Counted from the first letter of the stretch, positions 36,669 to 46,981 are shown. The stretch: 64,000 nt of DNA from Palsa-504 sp963822765 (GCA_963822765.1 CAWGJL010000038.1:1-64000); one strand, 5' to 3'. Notes: generated from the sequence alone by a model not told the origin. Numbers and translations: made by a program.

Positions 36669-37577
36669 GTGCGACTGCGAACTCTCATCCCGCTCGGCGC
36701 GGCGGCCGGCGCCGGCGCCGTTCTCGGGTACGCCGGGATCATCGAGCGGAACTGGTTCGCCCTGCGCAGGTTCGAGATTCCCGTGCTGGCCCCGGGCACC
36801 AGGCCGCTGAGGGTCCTGCACATCTCCGATACCCACCTCACTCCGGGCCGGACGCGCATGCAGTCCTGGATCCGGGCCCTCGACGACCTCGAGCCCGACC
36901 TGGTGGTGAACACCGGGGACTCGATCGCGCACCCGCAGGCGGTCCGGTACTTCCTGGACGCGCTGGGGCCGCTCCTGGACCGGCCCGGGGTATTCGTGCT
37001 GGGTTCCAACGACCTGTACGCGCCCGAGCCGTTCAACCCGGCGAACTACCTGCTAGGGCCGAGTTCGCGGCGGCAAAAGAAGAAGGAATCGGATCTGCCC
37101 TGGGAAAAGCTCCGGGACAGCATGACCGCGGCCGGCTGGCTGGACCTGAACAACCAGCGGGCCCAGCTCACCGCCGGCGGGATCACCATCGCGCTGGCCG
37201 GCGTCCATGACTCGCACATCAAGCGCGACCGCTACGCGCAGGTCGCGGGGCCGGCGGACGCGTCCGCCGACCTGCGTCTCGGGGTCATGCACTCACCCGA
37301 GCCGCGGCTGCTCGACCAGTTCGCGGCCGACGGCTACGATCTGCTGCTGGCCGGGCACACGCACGGCGGCCAGTTGTGCCTGCCGGGGTACGGCACCCTG
37401 GTCACCAACTGCGGCATCGACCGGAAGCGGGCCCGCGGCCTGCACCGGCATCCCGCCGACGGCCCGGCCTGGCTGCACGTATCGGCCGGGCTGGGCACCT
37501 CGCCGTGGGCCCCGGCCCGGTTCGCCTGCCGTCCCGAGGCCAGCCTGCTGACCCTCGTGCCCCGCGATTCCGGCTGA
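36669..37577 (+). CDS. membrane-anchored metallophosphoesterase (YkuE-like)
   Basis: A 302-residue calcineurin-like phosphoesterase with a short N-terminal hydrophobic segment (LIPLGAAAGAGAVLGYAGI). Metal motifs are HISDTHLTPG near residue 52, NTGDSIAHPQ near 80, GSND in place of the usual GNHD near 107, and AGHTHGGQLCLPGYG near 230. Gly-Ser-Asn-Asp keeps the Asn but lacks the His of the motif. Members act on membrane or cell-wall phosphate esters. GTG start. In mycobacteria the same gene (Rv3683) follows ponA2. Confidence 0.9.
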   Translation: MRLRTLIPLGAAAGAGAVLGYAGIIERNWFALRRFEIPVLAPGTRPLRVLHISDTHLTPGRTRMQSWIRALDDLEPDLVVNTGDSIAHPQAVRYFLDALGPLLDRPGVFVLGSNDLYAPEPFNPANYLLGPSSRRQKKKESDLPWEKLRDSMTAAGWLDLNNQRAQLTAGGITIALAGVHDSHIKRDRYAQVAGPADASADLRLGVMHSPEPRLLDQFAADGYDLLLAGHTHGGQLCLPGYGTLVTNCGIDRKRARGLHRHPADGPAWLHVSAGLGTSPWAPARFACRPEASLLTLVPRDSG

Positions 37578-37680
37578 CCGGCCCCGGCTCGGCCAGCGCG
37601 GTTCGCAGCCGGGCCCGAAGGGGTCCGCGTTTCCGCTAGACTGTCCAAGGTTCGCTCAGCACCGGTCCGGTGCCGGGCGG

Positions 37681-37757
37681 CGGGGTGTAGCGCAGCTTGG
37701 CAGCGCGCTTCGTTCGGGACGAAGAGGCCGCCGGTTCAAATCCGGCCACCCCGACCA
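37681..37757 (+). tRNA. tRNA-Pro (CGG)
   Basis: Cloverleaf with acceptor CGGGGTG/CACCCCG, anticodon stem CTTCG/CGAAG around TTCGGGA (anticodon CGG), discriminator A and encoded CCA at 37755-37757. Confidence 0.95.
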
Positions 37758-37764
37758 GATCAAA

Positions 37765-37796
37765 GGCCGGTTCCTAGGTTGGAACCGGCCCTTTTC
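37765..37796 (+). terminator. rho-independent terminator after tRNA-Pro
   Basis: GGCCGGTTCC, loop TAGGTT, GGAACCGGCC form a perfect 10-bp stem (37765-37790), followed by CTTTTC. It starts 7 bases after the tRNA. Confidence 0.9.
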
Positions 37797-37924
37797 GTCT
37801 TGCCCGGCGGCTCCTCGTGAGCCGAGCCGCTCGCCGGAGATCTCCGGGCCAGGCATTCATCGGGGCGGTGACTCGCCTGTTACCGGCCCAGGTGCGCATC
37901 TTGAGGCGCCGGCCAGGTCAATTC

Positions 37925-37957
37925 TAGGTTGACGACCTGAAGGTGACAACCTAAGGT
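37925..37957 (+). promoter_or_regulatory. promoter with overlapping operator for the ClpN-HTH gene
   Basis: TTGACG (37929-37934), a 17-base spacer and TAAGGT (37952-37957) form a near-consensus housekeeping promoter. Transcription would begin about 7 bases later, at the ATG itself. TAGGTTG (37925-37931) and CAACCTA (37947-37953) are an inverted repeat covering both hexamers, and AAGGTTGAC repeats the left half again. Confidence 0.75.
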
Positions 37958-37963
37958 TGACGC

Positions 37964-38692
37964 ATGGACAAATTCCCGGTTCCGCTCGACAACCTGATTA
38001 CCTACGTCAAGGCCCTGCACCCGGACGGGGGACCGCTCGATAACGTAGGTGACGCGATGGTGGTCGCGACCCAGCTCGACGAACAATCCGACGCGCTGAT
38101 CGGCCACTTCGTCGACCAGGCGCGCCGTTCCGGCGCATCCTGGAGCCAGATCGGCGTCAGCATGGGCGTCTCGAAACAGGCCGCGCAAAAGCGGTTCGTC
38201 TCCCGCGACGGCGGCCTGGCGCCGGAAGGACACCAGCTGTTCTCCCGGTTCACCCAGCGGGCCCGGAACGTGATCGGCGCCGCCGGCCGGCTCGCCGGAA
38301 CCGAGCCGGCCGATGCGGCGCACCTGGCCGCGGCTCTGCTCGTCGAGCCGGAGGGCGTGGCCGCGAAGGTCATCCAGCGGGCCGGGCTGACCGGCGAGCA
38401 GGTCTACACCGCGGCCGGGGCGGGCCCGGCGGCGGCAGCCGGGGACACGGATGCGGCAGCCCTGCGCGAGCTCAGCTTCACCGCGGACGGCAAGGCGGTG
38501 TTCAAGGGCGCGCTCAAGGCCGCGCTGCGGCTCGGGCACAACTACATCGGAACTGAGCACCTGCTGCTGGGAGTCCTGCTCGCCGACGGTCCCGCCAGCC
38601 AGGCCCTGGTCTCGCTCGGCCTGGACACCCAGACCGCGGAACGCCTGCTGGGCATCGAGATCGCGGAAATACAAGCACAACGGGCGGGATGA
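37964..38692 (+). CDS. ClpN (Clp R)-domain protein with N-terminal HTH
   Basis: A 242-residue protein with no AAA ATPase. Residues 1-85 include a helix-turn-helix-like segment (ASWSQIGVSMGVSKQAAQKRF). Then come two Clp repeat-like halves: LFSRFTQRARNVIGAAGRLA near residue 95, and AALRLGHNYIGTEHLLLGVLLAD near 185, the hallmark ClpC/ClpA N-domain sequence. Such proteins may be transcription factors whose Clp N domain senses substrate or adaptor proteins. The ATG at 37964 coincides with the predicted transcription start, so the message is probably leaderless. The palindrome over the promoter suggests autoregulation. Confidence 0.9.
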   Translation: MDKFPVPLDNLITYVKALHPDGGPLDNVGDAMVVATQLDEQSDALIGHFVDQARRSGASWSQIGVSMGVSKQAAQKRFVSRDGGLAPEGHQLFSRFTQRARNVIGAAGRLAGTEPADAAHLAAALLVEPEGVAAKVIQRAGLTGEQVYTAAGAGPAAAAGDTDAAALRELSFTADGKAVFKGALKAALRLGHNYIGTEHLLLGVLLADGPASQALVSLGLDTQTAERLLGIEIAEIQAQRAG

Positions 38693-38787
38693 CCCAGACC
38701 GCAAGCTCGCAAGCTCGCAACCACCCGACCCAATGACCCCAATAACAACTCACGTCACATGGACACGGGCTTCCTAACCTCATGGCT

Positions 38788-38823
38788 GTGGCAGCCTGAC
38801 GGCTCTTGCCGTCAGGGTGCCAC
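38788..38823. terminator. bidirectional terminator between ClpN-HTH and the NuoF-like gene
   Basis: GTGGCA, G, CCTGACGGC, loop TCTT, GCCGTCAGG, G, TGCCAC: a 15-bp stem with one G-G mismatch, followed by CTTTC. It lies between two convergent genes. Confidence 0.85.
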
Positions 38824-38862
38824 TTTCATGGTGTTCTGGCGCCCGGCCTACGGGAGCGGTGG

Positions 38863-40461
38863 CTAGCCGGCGGTGATCTGGCGGCGGGTGCTGCTGGCGC
38901 CGCTGACGAGCCCGGTGCGCAGGGCGGGGGCGGGAATGGTGACGGGCACCGAGCGGGTGGACATCAGCGTGGAATCGCTGAGGCGCAGAGCCAGCGCCGG
39001 GCACATGTGCACGGCCTGCTGGGCGTCCTTCTCCAGCCAGGCCGGGACCGGGATGTTCAGGAGGATCGGGTAGCCCTGGGCATCGAGGTGGATGATCTCC
39101 GGCACCAGGTGCGCGCACAGCCCGTGCCCCTGGCAGCGCGTCCAGTCCACCACGAGGCGCTGCCGGCCTTCCTGCTCCGGGCCGGAGGGCAGCGGCAGGA
39201 TGCCGCGGACCGGGCGGCCGCAGGAGGAGTGGAAGACGTGCGCGGCGAGGTCCTCGGTGAAGACGTCCAGCGCGGACAGCACGAACCTGGTCACGCCGTC
39301 GGGATGCGAGCAGGCCCCGCGGCCGTTCACCCCGGCGGCGGACCGCCGGGCCACGTCGAGGGCCTCGATGCCGCCCGAGCCGTCGACCAGCGCGGCCAGG
39401 GCCCGGGCGATGGCGGGCAGGCCGAGCTTGCACGGACCGCACTGCCCGGCCGACTCACCGGCCAGGTAGCTCGCGATCCGCGACACCTCGCCCAGCGGGC
39501 AGGTCCCGTCACCCAGGGGCAGCACGATGCCGGAGCCCAGGGTCCCGCCCGCGGCGGCGAACCCCTCGCGCGAGACCGGGACCATGTAGGCCGTCTCAGC
39601 CGGCAGCCACATGCCGTGATAGCCGCCGACCAGGACGCCGTCGCCCGCGGGCGCCTGGCAGATGTCCAGGACCGCGGCCAGCGGCAGGCCGGCCGGTACC
39701 TCGACCACGGCGGGATGCGCGGCGGAGCCGCCCACGCTGAGCAGGACGGTGCCGGGCTCCTCCATGGTGCCGACCGCGGCGAACCGTTCCGGTCCCAGTA
39801 GCGCCAGCACCGCCACCTGGGCGAACGTAGCGGCGTTGGACAGCAAGGTGGGCAGGTCGTCCACGCCGACGTCGCTGGCCAGGACCTTGGTTCCCGGCGG
39901 GACCGGCCGCTTGCCGTTGATGGCGCGGACCAGGGCGCCGGATTCACCGGAGATGAACCGGTCCGGCACCTGAACGACCCTGACCATCTTGCGCAGGCCA
40001 GGCTCGGCCGCGATGGCGGCCTCGATCGACCGGTTGGCCAGTTCGTTGCCTGCCACGCCGACGATGATCTCGTCGGCGTCCAGGGCCTCGGCCACCAGAG
40101 CCGCTCCGCTGAGGATGAGGTACGGCGAGCGGATCATCAGCATCTTGTCTTTGACGCTGCCCGGCTCGCCCTCGCTGGCGTTGACCACCACGATCGTCGG
40201 GCTGTCGCTGGCCTCGGCGGACTGAACCACGGCCCGCAGCTTGCGCGCGAACGGGAAGGCCGCGCCACCCTGACCGCGCAGGTCGACCTGCTCGGCCATG
40301 GAGATCAGTTCCTCGATGGACAGCCTCGGCAGCGGGCCGAAGATCTCGCGGTGGGCGTCCAGGTCGAGCCGGGGCATCCGGTCCAGGCCAGCGGTCAGCC
40401 GGGCGGCCCCGATCCTCATGATCGCGGGCGCATCAAGCCCCTCGACCTGGCTCATCTCCAC
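38863..40461 (-). CDS. NuoF-like SLBB/Fe-S protein fused to a ferredoxin domain
   Basis: A 532-residue electron-transfer protein. Residues 30-330 resemble the 51-kDa NADH-binding subunit of complex I (LRGQGGAAFPFARKL, VVNASEGEPGSVKDKML, then an SLBB-like region). The Fe-S part has ESAGQCGPCKLGLP near residue 335 and GRGACSHPDGV near 380. A C-terminal ferredoxin follows (RCQGHGLCAHLVPEIIHLD, later HMCPALALRL). The glycine-rich NADH/FMN loop is only partly conserved, so the electron donor is uncertain. GTG at 40461 with AGGAGG six bases upstream; the ATG at 40455 is an alternative. The start overlaps the stop of the ferric-reductase-like gene, so both proteins are made together. Confidence 0.88.
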   Translation of the reverse strand: MEMSQVEGLDAPAIMRIGAARLTAGLDRMPRLDLDAHREIFGPLPRLSIEELISMAEQVDLRGQGGAAFPFARKLRAVVQSAEASDSPTIVVVNASEGEPGSVKDKMLMIRSPYLILSGAALVAEALDADEIIVGVAGNELANRSIEAAIAAEPGLRKMVRVVQVPDRFISGESGALVRAINGKRPVPPGTKVLASDVGVDDLPTLLSNAATFAQVAVLALLGPERFAAVGTMEEPGTVLLSVGGSAAHPAVVEVPAGLPLAAVLDICQAPAGDGVLVGGYHGMWLPAETAYMVPVSREGFAAAGGTLGSGIVLPLGDGTCPLGEVSRIASYLAGESAGQCGPCKLGLPAIARALAALVDGSGGIEALDVARRSAAGVNGRGACSHPDGVTRFVLSALDVFTEDLAAHVFHSSCGRPVRGILPLPSGPEQEGRQRLVVDWTRCQGHGLCAHLVPEIIHLDAQGYPILLNIPVPAWLEKDAQQAVHMCPALALRLSDSTLMSTRSVPVTIPAPALRTGLVSGASSTRRQITAG

Positions 40462-42803
40462 TCGTCGCCTCCTGAGCGCCCGGAAGTGTCGCGGTGCCTC
40501 GGATCGGCCGCATGCGTCCGGCGTGACCGGCGGGTGGCCGTCGCGGGCGCGGGGCCGGGACGCGGCCCGTGATGCGCTTCAGCGTTCGGCACGGCGCCGG
40601 AGCCGGCCCGGGGCCCGCCGTCGGCGCGCGACCGGGACCCGGCGGCATGAGGATTCGGTCCCGGGCCAGACCATGGCGCCGAGCCGTAGTCCGCGCCGTG
40701 CACCGGGCCCGGCCCGAGCCGCGGCACGGGGCCGGAGTCGACGCGCGGCATGGGACCGGAGTCGACGCGCGGCATGGGACCGGAGTCGACGCGCGGCATG
40801 GGACCGGAGTCGACGCGCGGCATGGGACCGGAGTCGATACGCGGCATGGGGCCGGAGTCGGCGCGGGACATGGGGCCGGTCTCGAGCCGCGGCATCGGGC
40901 CAGTATTGGCGCGGGGCGCCGGGCCCGATCCGGGCCGGGCCGCGGGACCGGAATCCGGGCGCGGCATCGGACCCGACCCAAGGCGCGGCATCGGGCCGGA
41001 GTCGGCGCGGGACAGCGGGCCGGTTCCCCGCCTGGGATCCGGACCTGACCTCAGCCGCGGCATCGGGCCGGAGTCGGCGCGGGGCATCGAGCCCGCCCCG
41101 GGGATCGGCATCGGGCCTGACCCCAGCCGCGGCATCGGGCCGGTGTCGGTCCGGGGGAGCGGACCCGTCCCGGGCCGGGGCTGCGGGCCGGAGTCGGCGC
41201 GCGGCGCGGGACCGGTCCCGAGCCGCGGGAAGGGACCGGTGTCGATCCGGGGCATCGGGCCGGTATCGGGGCGGGGCATCGGGCCCGCCACGAGCCGGGG
41301 CGCCGGTGCTGGGTCGGTCCGCGGCGCGGGGCCCGTCCCCAGCCGGGGCAGCGGGCCGGTGCCGGTACGCGGCGCGGGGCCTGTCCCCAGCCGGGGCAGC
41401 GGGCCGGTGCCGGTACGCGGGGCCGGGGCCGTCCCGAGGCGCGGCATGGGGCCGGAGTCGGCGCGGGGCATCGAGGCCGCCCCGGGGATCGGCATCGGGC
41501 CTGACCCGAGTCGCGTCATCGGGCCGGTATCGGCGCGGGGCATCGGCCCCGTCCCGGCCCGGGGCAGCGGGCCGCTACCGTGCCGAGGAGACGGGCCGAG
41601 GGGCAACGGCCCGGTACCGCCGTTACCGCCGCCCGGCGGACGGCCGTGCGCGGCGTACGGATAGGACGACAGGTCGTCCTGGGGCACATGCCTCCTCGGC
41701 GCTCCCTGGAAACGCGGCGGGCCGTCGTATTCCGGCTCGTACAGGGGCTGCCTGCCGGGCGCGGCCGGGTACGGATAGCTCCCGGTCCCGGCGGCCGCGG
41801 ACTGCCCGTACACCGGCGCGCCCAGAGGCATGAGCGAAGGGTCCGCGGCGTAGCCGGCCCCGGCGGGCAGTGCGGGCAGCGGGCCCGAGGTCGCGGCCCA
41901 GCCGGGCGCAGGCGGCAGCGCGGCCCAGGCCTGGCTGCCCGGCAGGCCGAGGCCTGATCCCTGCGCTCCCACCGCGGTGGGCAGCATCTGGATGGTCCCG
42001 CTCAGCTGCGCCTGAGTCATGCTCAGCGCGGCGGACCGCAGCGGGGAGGTCCCCGAGTAGCCCAGCCCGCCGGCCGCCCGGTCCGCGCCGCGGGGCGCGC
42101 TCACCTTGTCCTTGGAACGCAGCGAAATGGCCAGGAACCTGACCATCACGGCCAGCGCGGTCAGCGCGATCGCGAACCCGTAGCTCCAGTCCACGTACGG
42201 CTTGGCCGCGCGGCCGCCGAGCAGCCCGTGCATGACCCCGAACACGAACGCCACGTACGAGGTGTAGTGGATGGCCCGCCAGCGCCAGGCCTTGCCGTGC
42301 GCGGTGAACCGCTTGCGCCAGATGCTGGTCACGACCATCAGCAGAATCAGGTCCGACGCGATCGTCCCGAGCCCGATGTAAAAGGTCCTATACGGTGACA
42401 GGAAAGGGATAAACGCGTCTATTGCATGTACTCGCTGAGCGAGGATCTCGGTCACGATGTGAATGACCAGGAAGGCCAGCGCGCCGAACGACACGGCCCG
42501 GTGCACGGCCTGGGCCATCACCCGGTGACCAGGGGTCATGACGATGCGGTCCGTCGCGACCAGGCCGACACCGACCGACGCGGTCAGCCCGATGAGCGCG
42601 AACACCCCGGCGTAGAACAGCATGAAATGCTGCGTAGCAGCATCAATGTCCTGCCCTGGCTTGGTCATGACCAGAGCGAAGACGATCACGACGAGCCCGG
42701 TGATCAGCGCCGTCATGACCTTCGGCAAGTGCTCGCCAACCGCTCCCCGCGCCCCCGAACGCGCACCCTGACGGCCGCGTGAACGGCCGACGGTTGTTGG
42801 CAC
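40452..42803 (-). CDS. ferric-reductase-like membrane protein with long octapeptide-repeat tail
   Basis: A 783-residue protein. Residues 25-235 carry about six membrane helices of the ferric-reductase/cytochrome b type, with candidate haem His in AQAVHRAVSFGALAFLVIHIV and YTSYVAFVFGVMHGLLGG. A Gly/Ala/Pro-rich region to about residue 400 follows. Residues 400-705 are tandem octapeptides of the form (D/T)(S/T)GPMPR(L/A/I/V), then a His/Arg-rich end. FAD and NADPH domains of true ferric reductases are missing; the coupled NuoF-ferredoxin protein could supply electrons. The GTG at 42803 is preferred: AGGAGG lies six bases upstream. An ATG at 42842 is in frame but has no such site. Confidence 0.85.
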   Translation of the reverse strand: MPTTVGRSRGRQGARSGARGAVGEHLPKVMTALITGLVVIVFALVMTKPGQDIDAATQHFMLFYAGVFALIGLTASVGVGLVATDRIVMTPGHRVMAQAVHRAVSFGALAFLVIHIVTEILAQRVHAIDAFIPFLSPYRTFYIGLGTIASDLILLMVVTSIWRKRFTAHGKAWRWRAIHYTSYVAFVFGVMHGLLGGRAAKPYVDWSYGFAIALTALAVMVRFLAISLRSKDKVSAPRGADRAAGGLGYSGTSPLRSAALSMTQAQLSGTIQMLPTAVGAQGSGLGLPGSQAWAALPPAPGWAATSGPLPALPAGAGYAADPSLMPLGAPVYGQSAAAGTGSYPYPAAPGRQPLYEPEYDGPPRFQGAPRRHVPQDDLSSYPYAAHGRPPGGGNGGTGPLPLGPSPRHGSGPLPRAGTGPMPRADTGPMTRLGSGPMPIPGAASMPRADSGPMPRLGTAPAPRTGTGPLPRLGTGPAPRTGTGPLPRLGTGPAPRTDPAPAPRLVAGPMPRPDTGPMPRIDTGPFPRLGTGPAPRADSGPQPRPGTGPLPRTDTGPMPRLGSGPMPIPGAGSMPRADSGPMPRLRSGPDPRRGTGPLSRADSGPMPRLGSGPMPRPDSGPAARPGSGPAPRANTGPMPRLETGPMSRADSGPMPRIDSGPMPRVDSGPMPRVDSGPMPRVDSGPMPRVDSGPVPRLGPGPVHGADYGSAPWSGPGPNPHAAGSRSRADGGPRAGSGAVPNAEAHHGPRPGPAPATATRRSRRTHAADPRHRDTSGRSGGDEWR
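40690..41600 (-). repeat. 24-bp tandem repeats coding for octapeptides
   Basis: Roughly 38 units of 24 bases encode the GPMPR-type octapeptides. Units at 40738-40833 are four consecutive identical copies, with a near-identical fifth to 40857; others are diverged. The unit length keeps the frame whatever the copy number. Confidence 0.9.
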
Positions 42804-43447
42804 GCTTATCCTCCTGCGCTCGTGATTGCCGAGAAAAGCCATTTGCGACGCCCGGACCGCTGGCTGTTATCTCTTGTCCGTCTGTCGTGAAGTGCGACTA
42901 TATCAGCGGTAATAACGCTTTGACTGCGAAATGGTATATGAACGATCTCGGGCTGATGCGGCGCGCTGAGGCCGTGGTGAACCCGAGGCGGACCCGGCTC
43001 CCGGCAGGCCGTCCGACATGGCAGGGCACACGCTCCGGGCCTGGGGCCCCCGTGAACGGATCGGAGCATAGCGATATACGAGCACGTTCCTCCTTCGCCC
43101 TACCCCGCCTCCTCGCCTGTTATATCGCTCCCGACCGTGGCAGATCTGCCAAACCAGCAAGGTCTCTGCTTACGGAACCCTTCCGGCCACCCGGTCCCGG
43201 CTGCACATAGTCCCCTATTCCGCCGACCCGGCGATTTCAGTCACATATCCGGCATATATCCATGTACGGGTCGAAACCACCCTGGCTCGGGAGCGGATGC
43301 CAGGTGGGGCTGGCGAGCCTTCCCGGCGAGCCGCGCTAGCACCGAAGGCCGTGTCCCAGACCGCGTTCCGGACCGCCGGTAAGGGTCTGGTAAGGCTTCA
43401 GTCATGCGGCCGGGCGGCCCGGCGTAACTGGCCGGGCGTCAGGACGG
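42804..43447. other. long gap upstream of the ferric-reductase-like gene
   Basis: About 640 bases without a convincing gene. The part next to 42803 includes a short A+T-rich stretch (42898-42945) likely to contain the promoter. A 9-bp inverted repeat AGCGATATA/TATATCGCT lies at 43070-43129. The rest is the downstream side of asd. Confidence 0.5.
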
Positions 43448-44517
43448 TCAGGAACGCGGCCCGAGCTCGGCCGCGACCAGCTCCGCGATCTGCGCGGTGT
43501 TCAGCGCCGCGCCCTTGCGCAGGTTGTCGCCGCAGACGAAGAACTCGATGGCGCGCGGGTCGTCGAGCGACTGGCGGACCCGCCCGACCCATGACGGGTC
43601 GGTCCCGACCACGTCCACGGGGGTGGGGAACTCGCCGACCTCCGGATCGTCGGCCACCAGCACGCCTGGGGCGGCTCGCAGCACCTGCCAGGCCTCCGCC
43701 CGCCCGACCGGCCGGGAGAACACCGCGTGCACCGCGACCGAATGGGTGGTGACGACCGGGACCCGGACGCACGTCGCCGAGACCCGGAGCGAGGGCAGGC
43801 CGAGGATCTTCCGCGTCTCGTTGCGGATCTTCAGCTCCTCCGAGGACCAGCCGTCCGCCTTCAGCGAGCCCGCCCAGGGGATCACGTTCATGGCCAGCGG
43901 CGCGGGGAACGGCCCCAGGTCACCGACCGCGGACCGGACGTCGCCGGCCCGCTGCCCGAGCGACCGCGTGCCCGCCACCTTGTCCAGCTGCGCGTAGAGC
44001 GCGTCGACGCCCGCCTGGCCCGCGCCGGAGGCGGCCTGGTACGACGCGACCACCAGCTCCTCGAGCCCGAACGCCTGGTGCAGCGCGCCCACGGCCACGA
44101 TCATCGACAGCGTGGTGCAGTTCGCGTTGGCGATGATCCCCTTGGGCCGGTGAGCCAGCTGCTCCGGGTTGATCTCCGGCACGACCAGCGGGACGTCGGG
44201 ATCCATCCGGAACGCGCCGGAGTTGTCGACGGCCACCGCGCCGCACTCGGCGGCGGCAGGCGCCCACTGCGCCGAGACCTCGTCGGGCACGTCGAACATG
44301 GCGATGTCGATGCCGTCGAACGCGTCCCGGGACAGCGCGATCACCTCGGTATCGCGGCCTCGCACGGCCAGCCGGCGTCCCGCCGAACGCGGCGAGGCGA
44401 TCAGCCTGATCTCGCCCCAGATGTCTTCGCGGCTGGACAGGATGTCGAGCATCACCGTGCCGACCGCGCCGGTGGCCCCGACCACCGCCAGCGCCGGCCG
44501 CCCGGCCAGGCCCGCGC

Positions 44518-44521
<4 letters not shown>
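43448..44521 (-). CDS. asd: aspartate-semialdehyde dehydrogenase
   Basis: A 357-residue enzyme reducing aspartyl phosphate to aspartate semialdehyde, on the way to lysine, threonine, methionine and diaminopimelate. NADP motif VVGATGAVGTVML near residue 12, substrate strand VDNSGAFRMDPDVPLVVPEIN, nucleophile Cys in IANANCTTLSM near 130 and SYQAASGAGQAG are present. GTG start at 44521 overlaps the ask stop in GTGA. Confidence 0.96.
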
Positions 44522-45798
<1,277 letters not shown>

Positions 45799-45843
45799 GA
45801 ACGGCCGCACCTCCCGGGTCGGAATGGACCTTGAGCTTATCCG

Positions 45844-46389
45844 CTACAGGCTCGTCCGCTCCTCGGCGACGTCCAGGCTGGCGTGCGCGACCACCGCGTG
45901 CAGCGCGCGCAGGGCGGCGCCGCCGTGGGTCCCCCAGTGGTTGAAGTAGGAGTACTGCCACCACCACAGCGCCTCGAGCGACCGGCCCGCCTGGTAGTGC
46001 CGGAGCCCGTGGATGAGATCGGCGGCCACCGCCGCCACGTCATCGGAGATCCGGAACGGCAGGCAGGAGGTGTCCTTGTACGGGTCGAACACCTCGGCGT
46101 ACTCGTCCACCGCGGTCAGCCGGCGAGCCAGGCCGGTCCGCAGCGCGTCCAGGTCGGGGTCGTCGCCCACCTCCGGCTCCCAGTTGCCCGGCAGGATCAC
46201 GTCCCGGCTGGCGCCCAGCTGGGCGCCGGCGAGCAGGATCTGCGACACCTCGAGCAGCAGCATCGGCACGGTCTCGTCGCCCCCGGTCCGGGCCAGCGCG
46301 TCCACCCCGTCGATGAAGTTCTTCACGTTCGCCGCGATCTGATCCGCGATCGGCCGCCATTCGCCCCCCTGAGCTGGCGGTTCAGACAT
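45844..46389 (-). CDS. DUF5063 protein (recR-linked)
   Basis: A 181-residue protein with the DUF5063 features IADQIAANVKNFIDGVD near residue 16, LLLEVSQILLAGAQLGASRD, and the Trp-rich QAGRSLEALWWWQYSYFNHWGTHGGAALRA split around WWWQYSYFNHWG near residue 145. Function is unknown. The gene is found next to recR in many actinobacteria. The ATG at 46389 overlaps the recR stop by 8 bases, so it is translated with recR. Confidence 0.9.
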   Translation of the reverse strand: MSEPPAQGGEWRPIADQIAANVKNFIDGVDALARTGGDETVPMLLLEVSQILLAGAQLGASRDVILPGNWEPEVGDDPDLDALRTGLARRLTAVDEYAEVFDPYKDTSCLPFRISDDVAAVAADLIHGLRHYQAGRSLEALWWWQYSYFNHWGTHGGAALRALHAVVAHASLDVAEERTSL

Positions 46390-46981
46390 CAAGCAGTCTC
46401 CGTCCTTCAAATGCGCGGCCCAGCGTTACCTCATCGGCGTACTCCAGGTCGCCCCCGACCGGCAGTCCGCTCGCGGGCCGGGTAACCCGCAAGCCCATTG
46501 GCTTTACCAGCCTAGCGAGAAAGGTGGCGGTTGCCTCCCCCTCGAGGTTCGGATCGGTGGCCAGGATCAGCTCGGTCACCGTGCCGTCGGCCAGCCGGGT
46601 CATCAGCTCCTTGATCCGCAGCTCGTCCGGGCCGACCCCGTCGATGGGACTGATGGCGCCGCCGAGCACGTGGTAGCGACCGCGGAACTCGCGGATCTTC
46701 TCCACCGCCGCGACGTCCTTGGGCTCCTCCACCACGCAGATCACCGCCTGGTCGCGCCGCGGGTCCAGGCAGATCCGGCACTCGTCGGCTTCGGCCACGT
46801 TCCCGCAGGTCCGGCAGAACCGCACCCGCTCGGTGACCTCGATCAGCGCATCGGCCAGCCGCTTGACATCGGCATGGTCGGAGGCCAGCAGGTAAAAGGC
46901 GATGCGCTGGGCACCCTTCGGCCCCACCCCGGGCAGGCGCCCGAGTTCGTCGATGAGGTTCTGGATGACCCCTTCGTACAC
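46382..46981 (-). CDS. recR: recombination protein RecR
   Basis: A 199-residue RecR, which works with RecF/RecO in loading RecA at gaps. The HhH region is LGRLPGVGPKGAQRIAFYLL near residue 15, the zinc finger is CRTCGNVAEADECRIC near 56, and the Toprim domain has VVEEPKDVAAVE and ILATDPNLEGEATA. GTG start at 46981. It follows ybaB by 32 bases in the usual dnaX-ybaB-recR order. Confidence 0.97.
   Translation of the reverse strand: MYEGVIQNLIDELGRLPGVGPKGAQRIAFYLLASDHADVKRLADALIEVTERVRFCRTCGNVAEADECRICLDPRRDQAVICVVEEPKDVAAVEKIREFRGRYHVLGGAISPIDGVGPDELRIKELMTRLADGTVTELILATDPNLEGEATATFLARLVKPMGLRVTRPASGLPVGGDLEYADEVTLGRAFEGRRLLDV

Noticed and set aside
40750..41664. A plus-strand open frame of repeated MGPEST-type peptides
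   Set aside because: It is the complement of the 24-bp repeats in the ferric-reductase-like gene. The sense strand has the membrane domain, start site and operon coupling.
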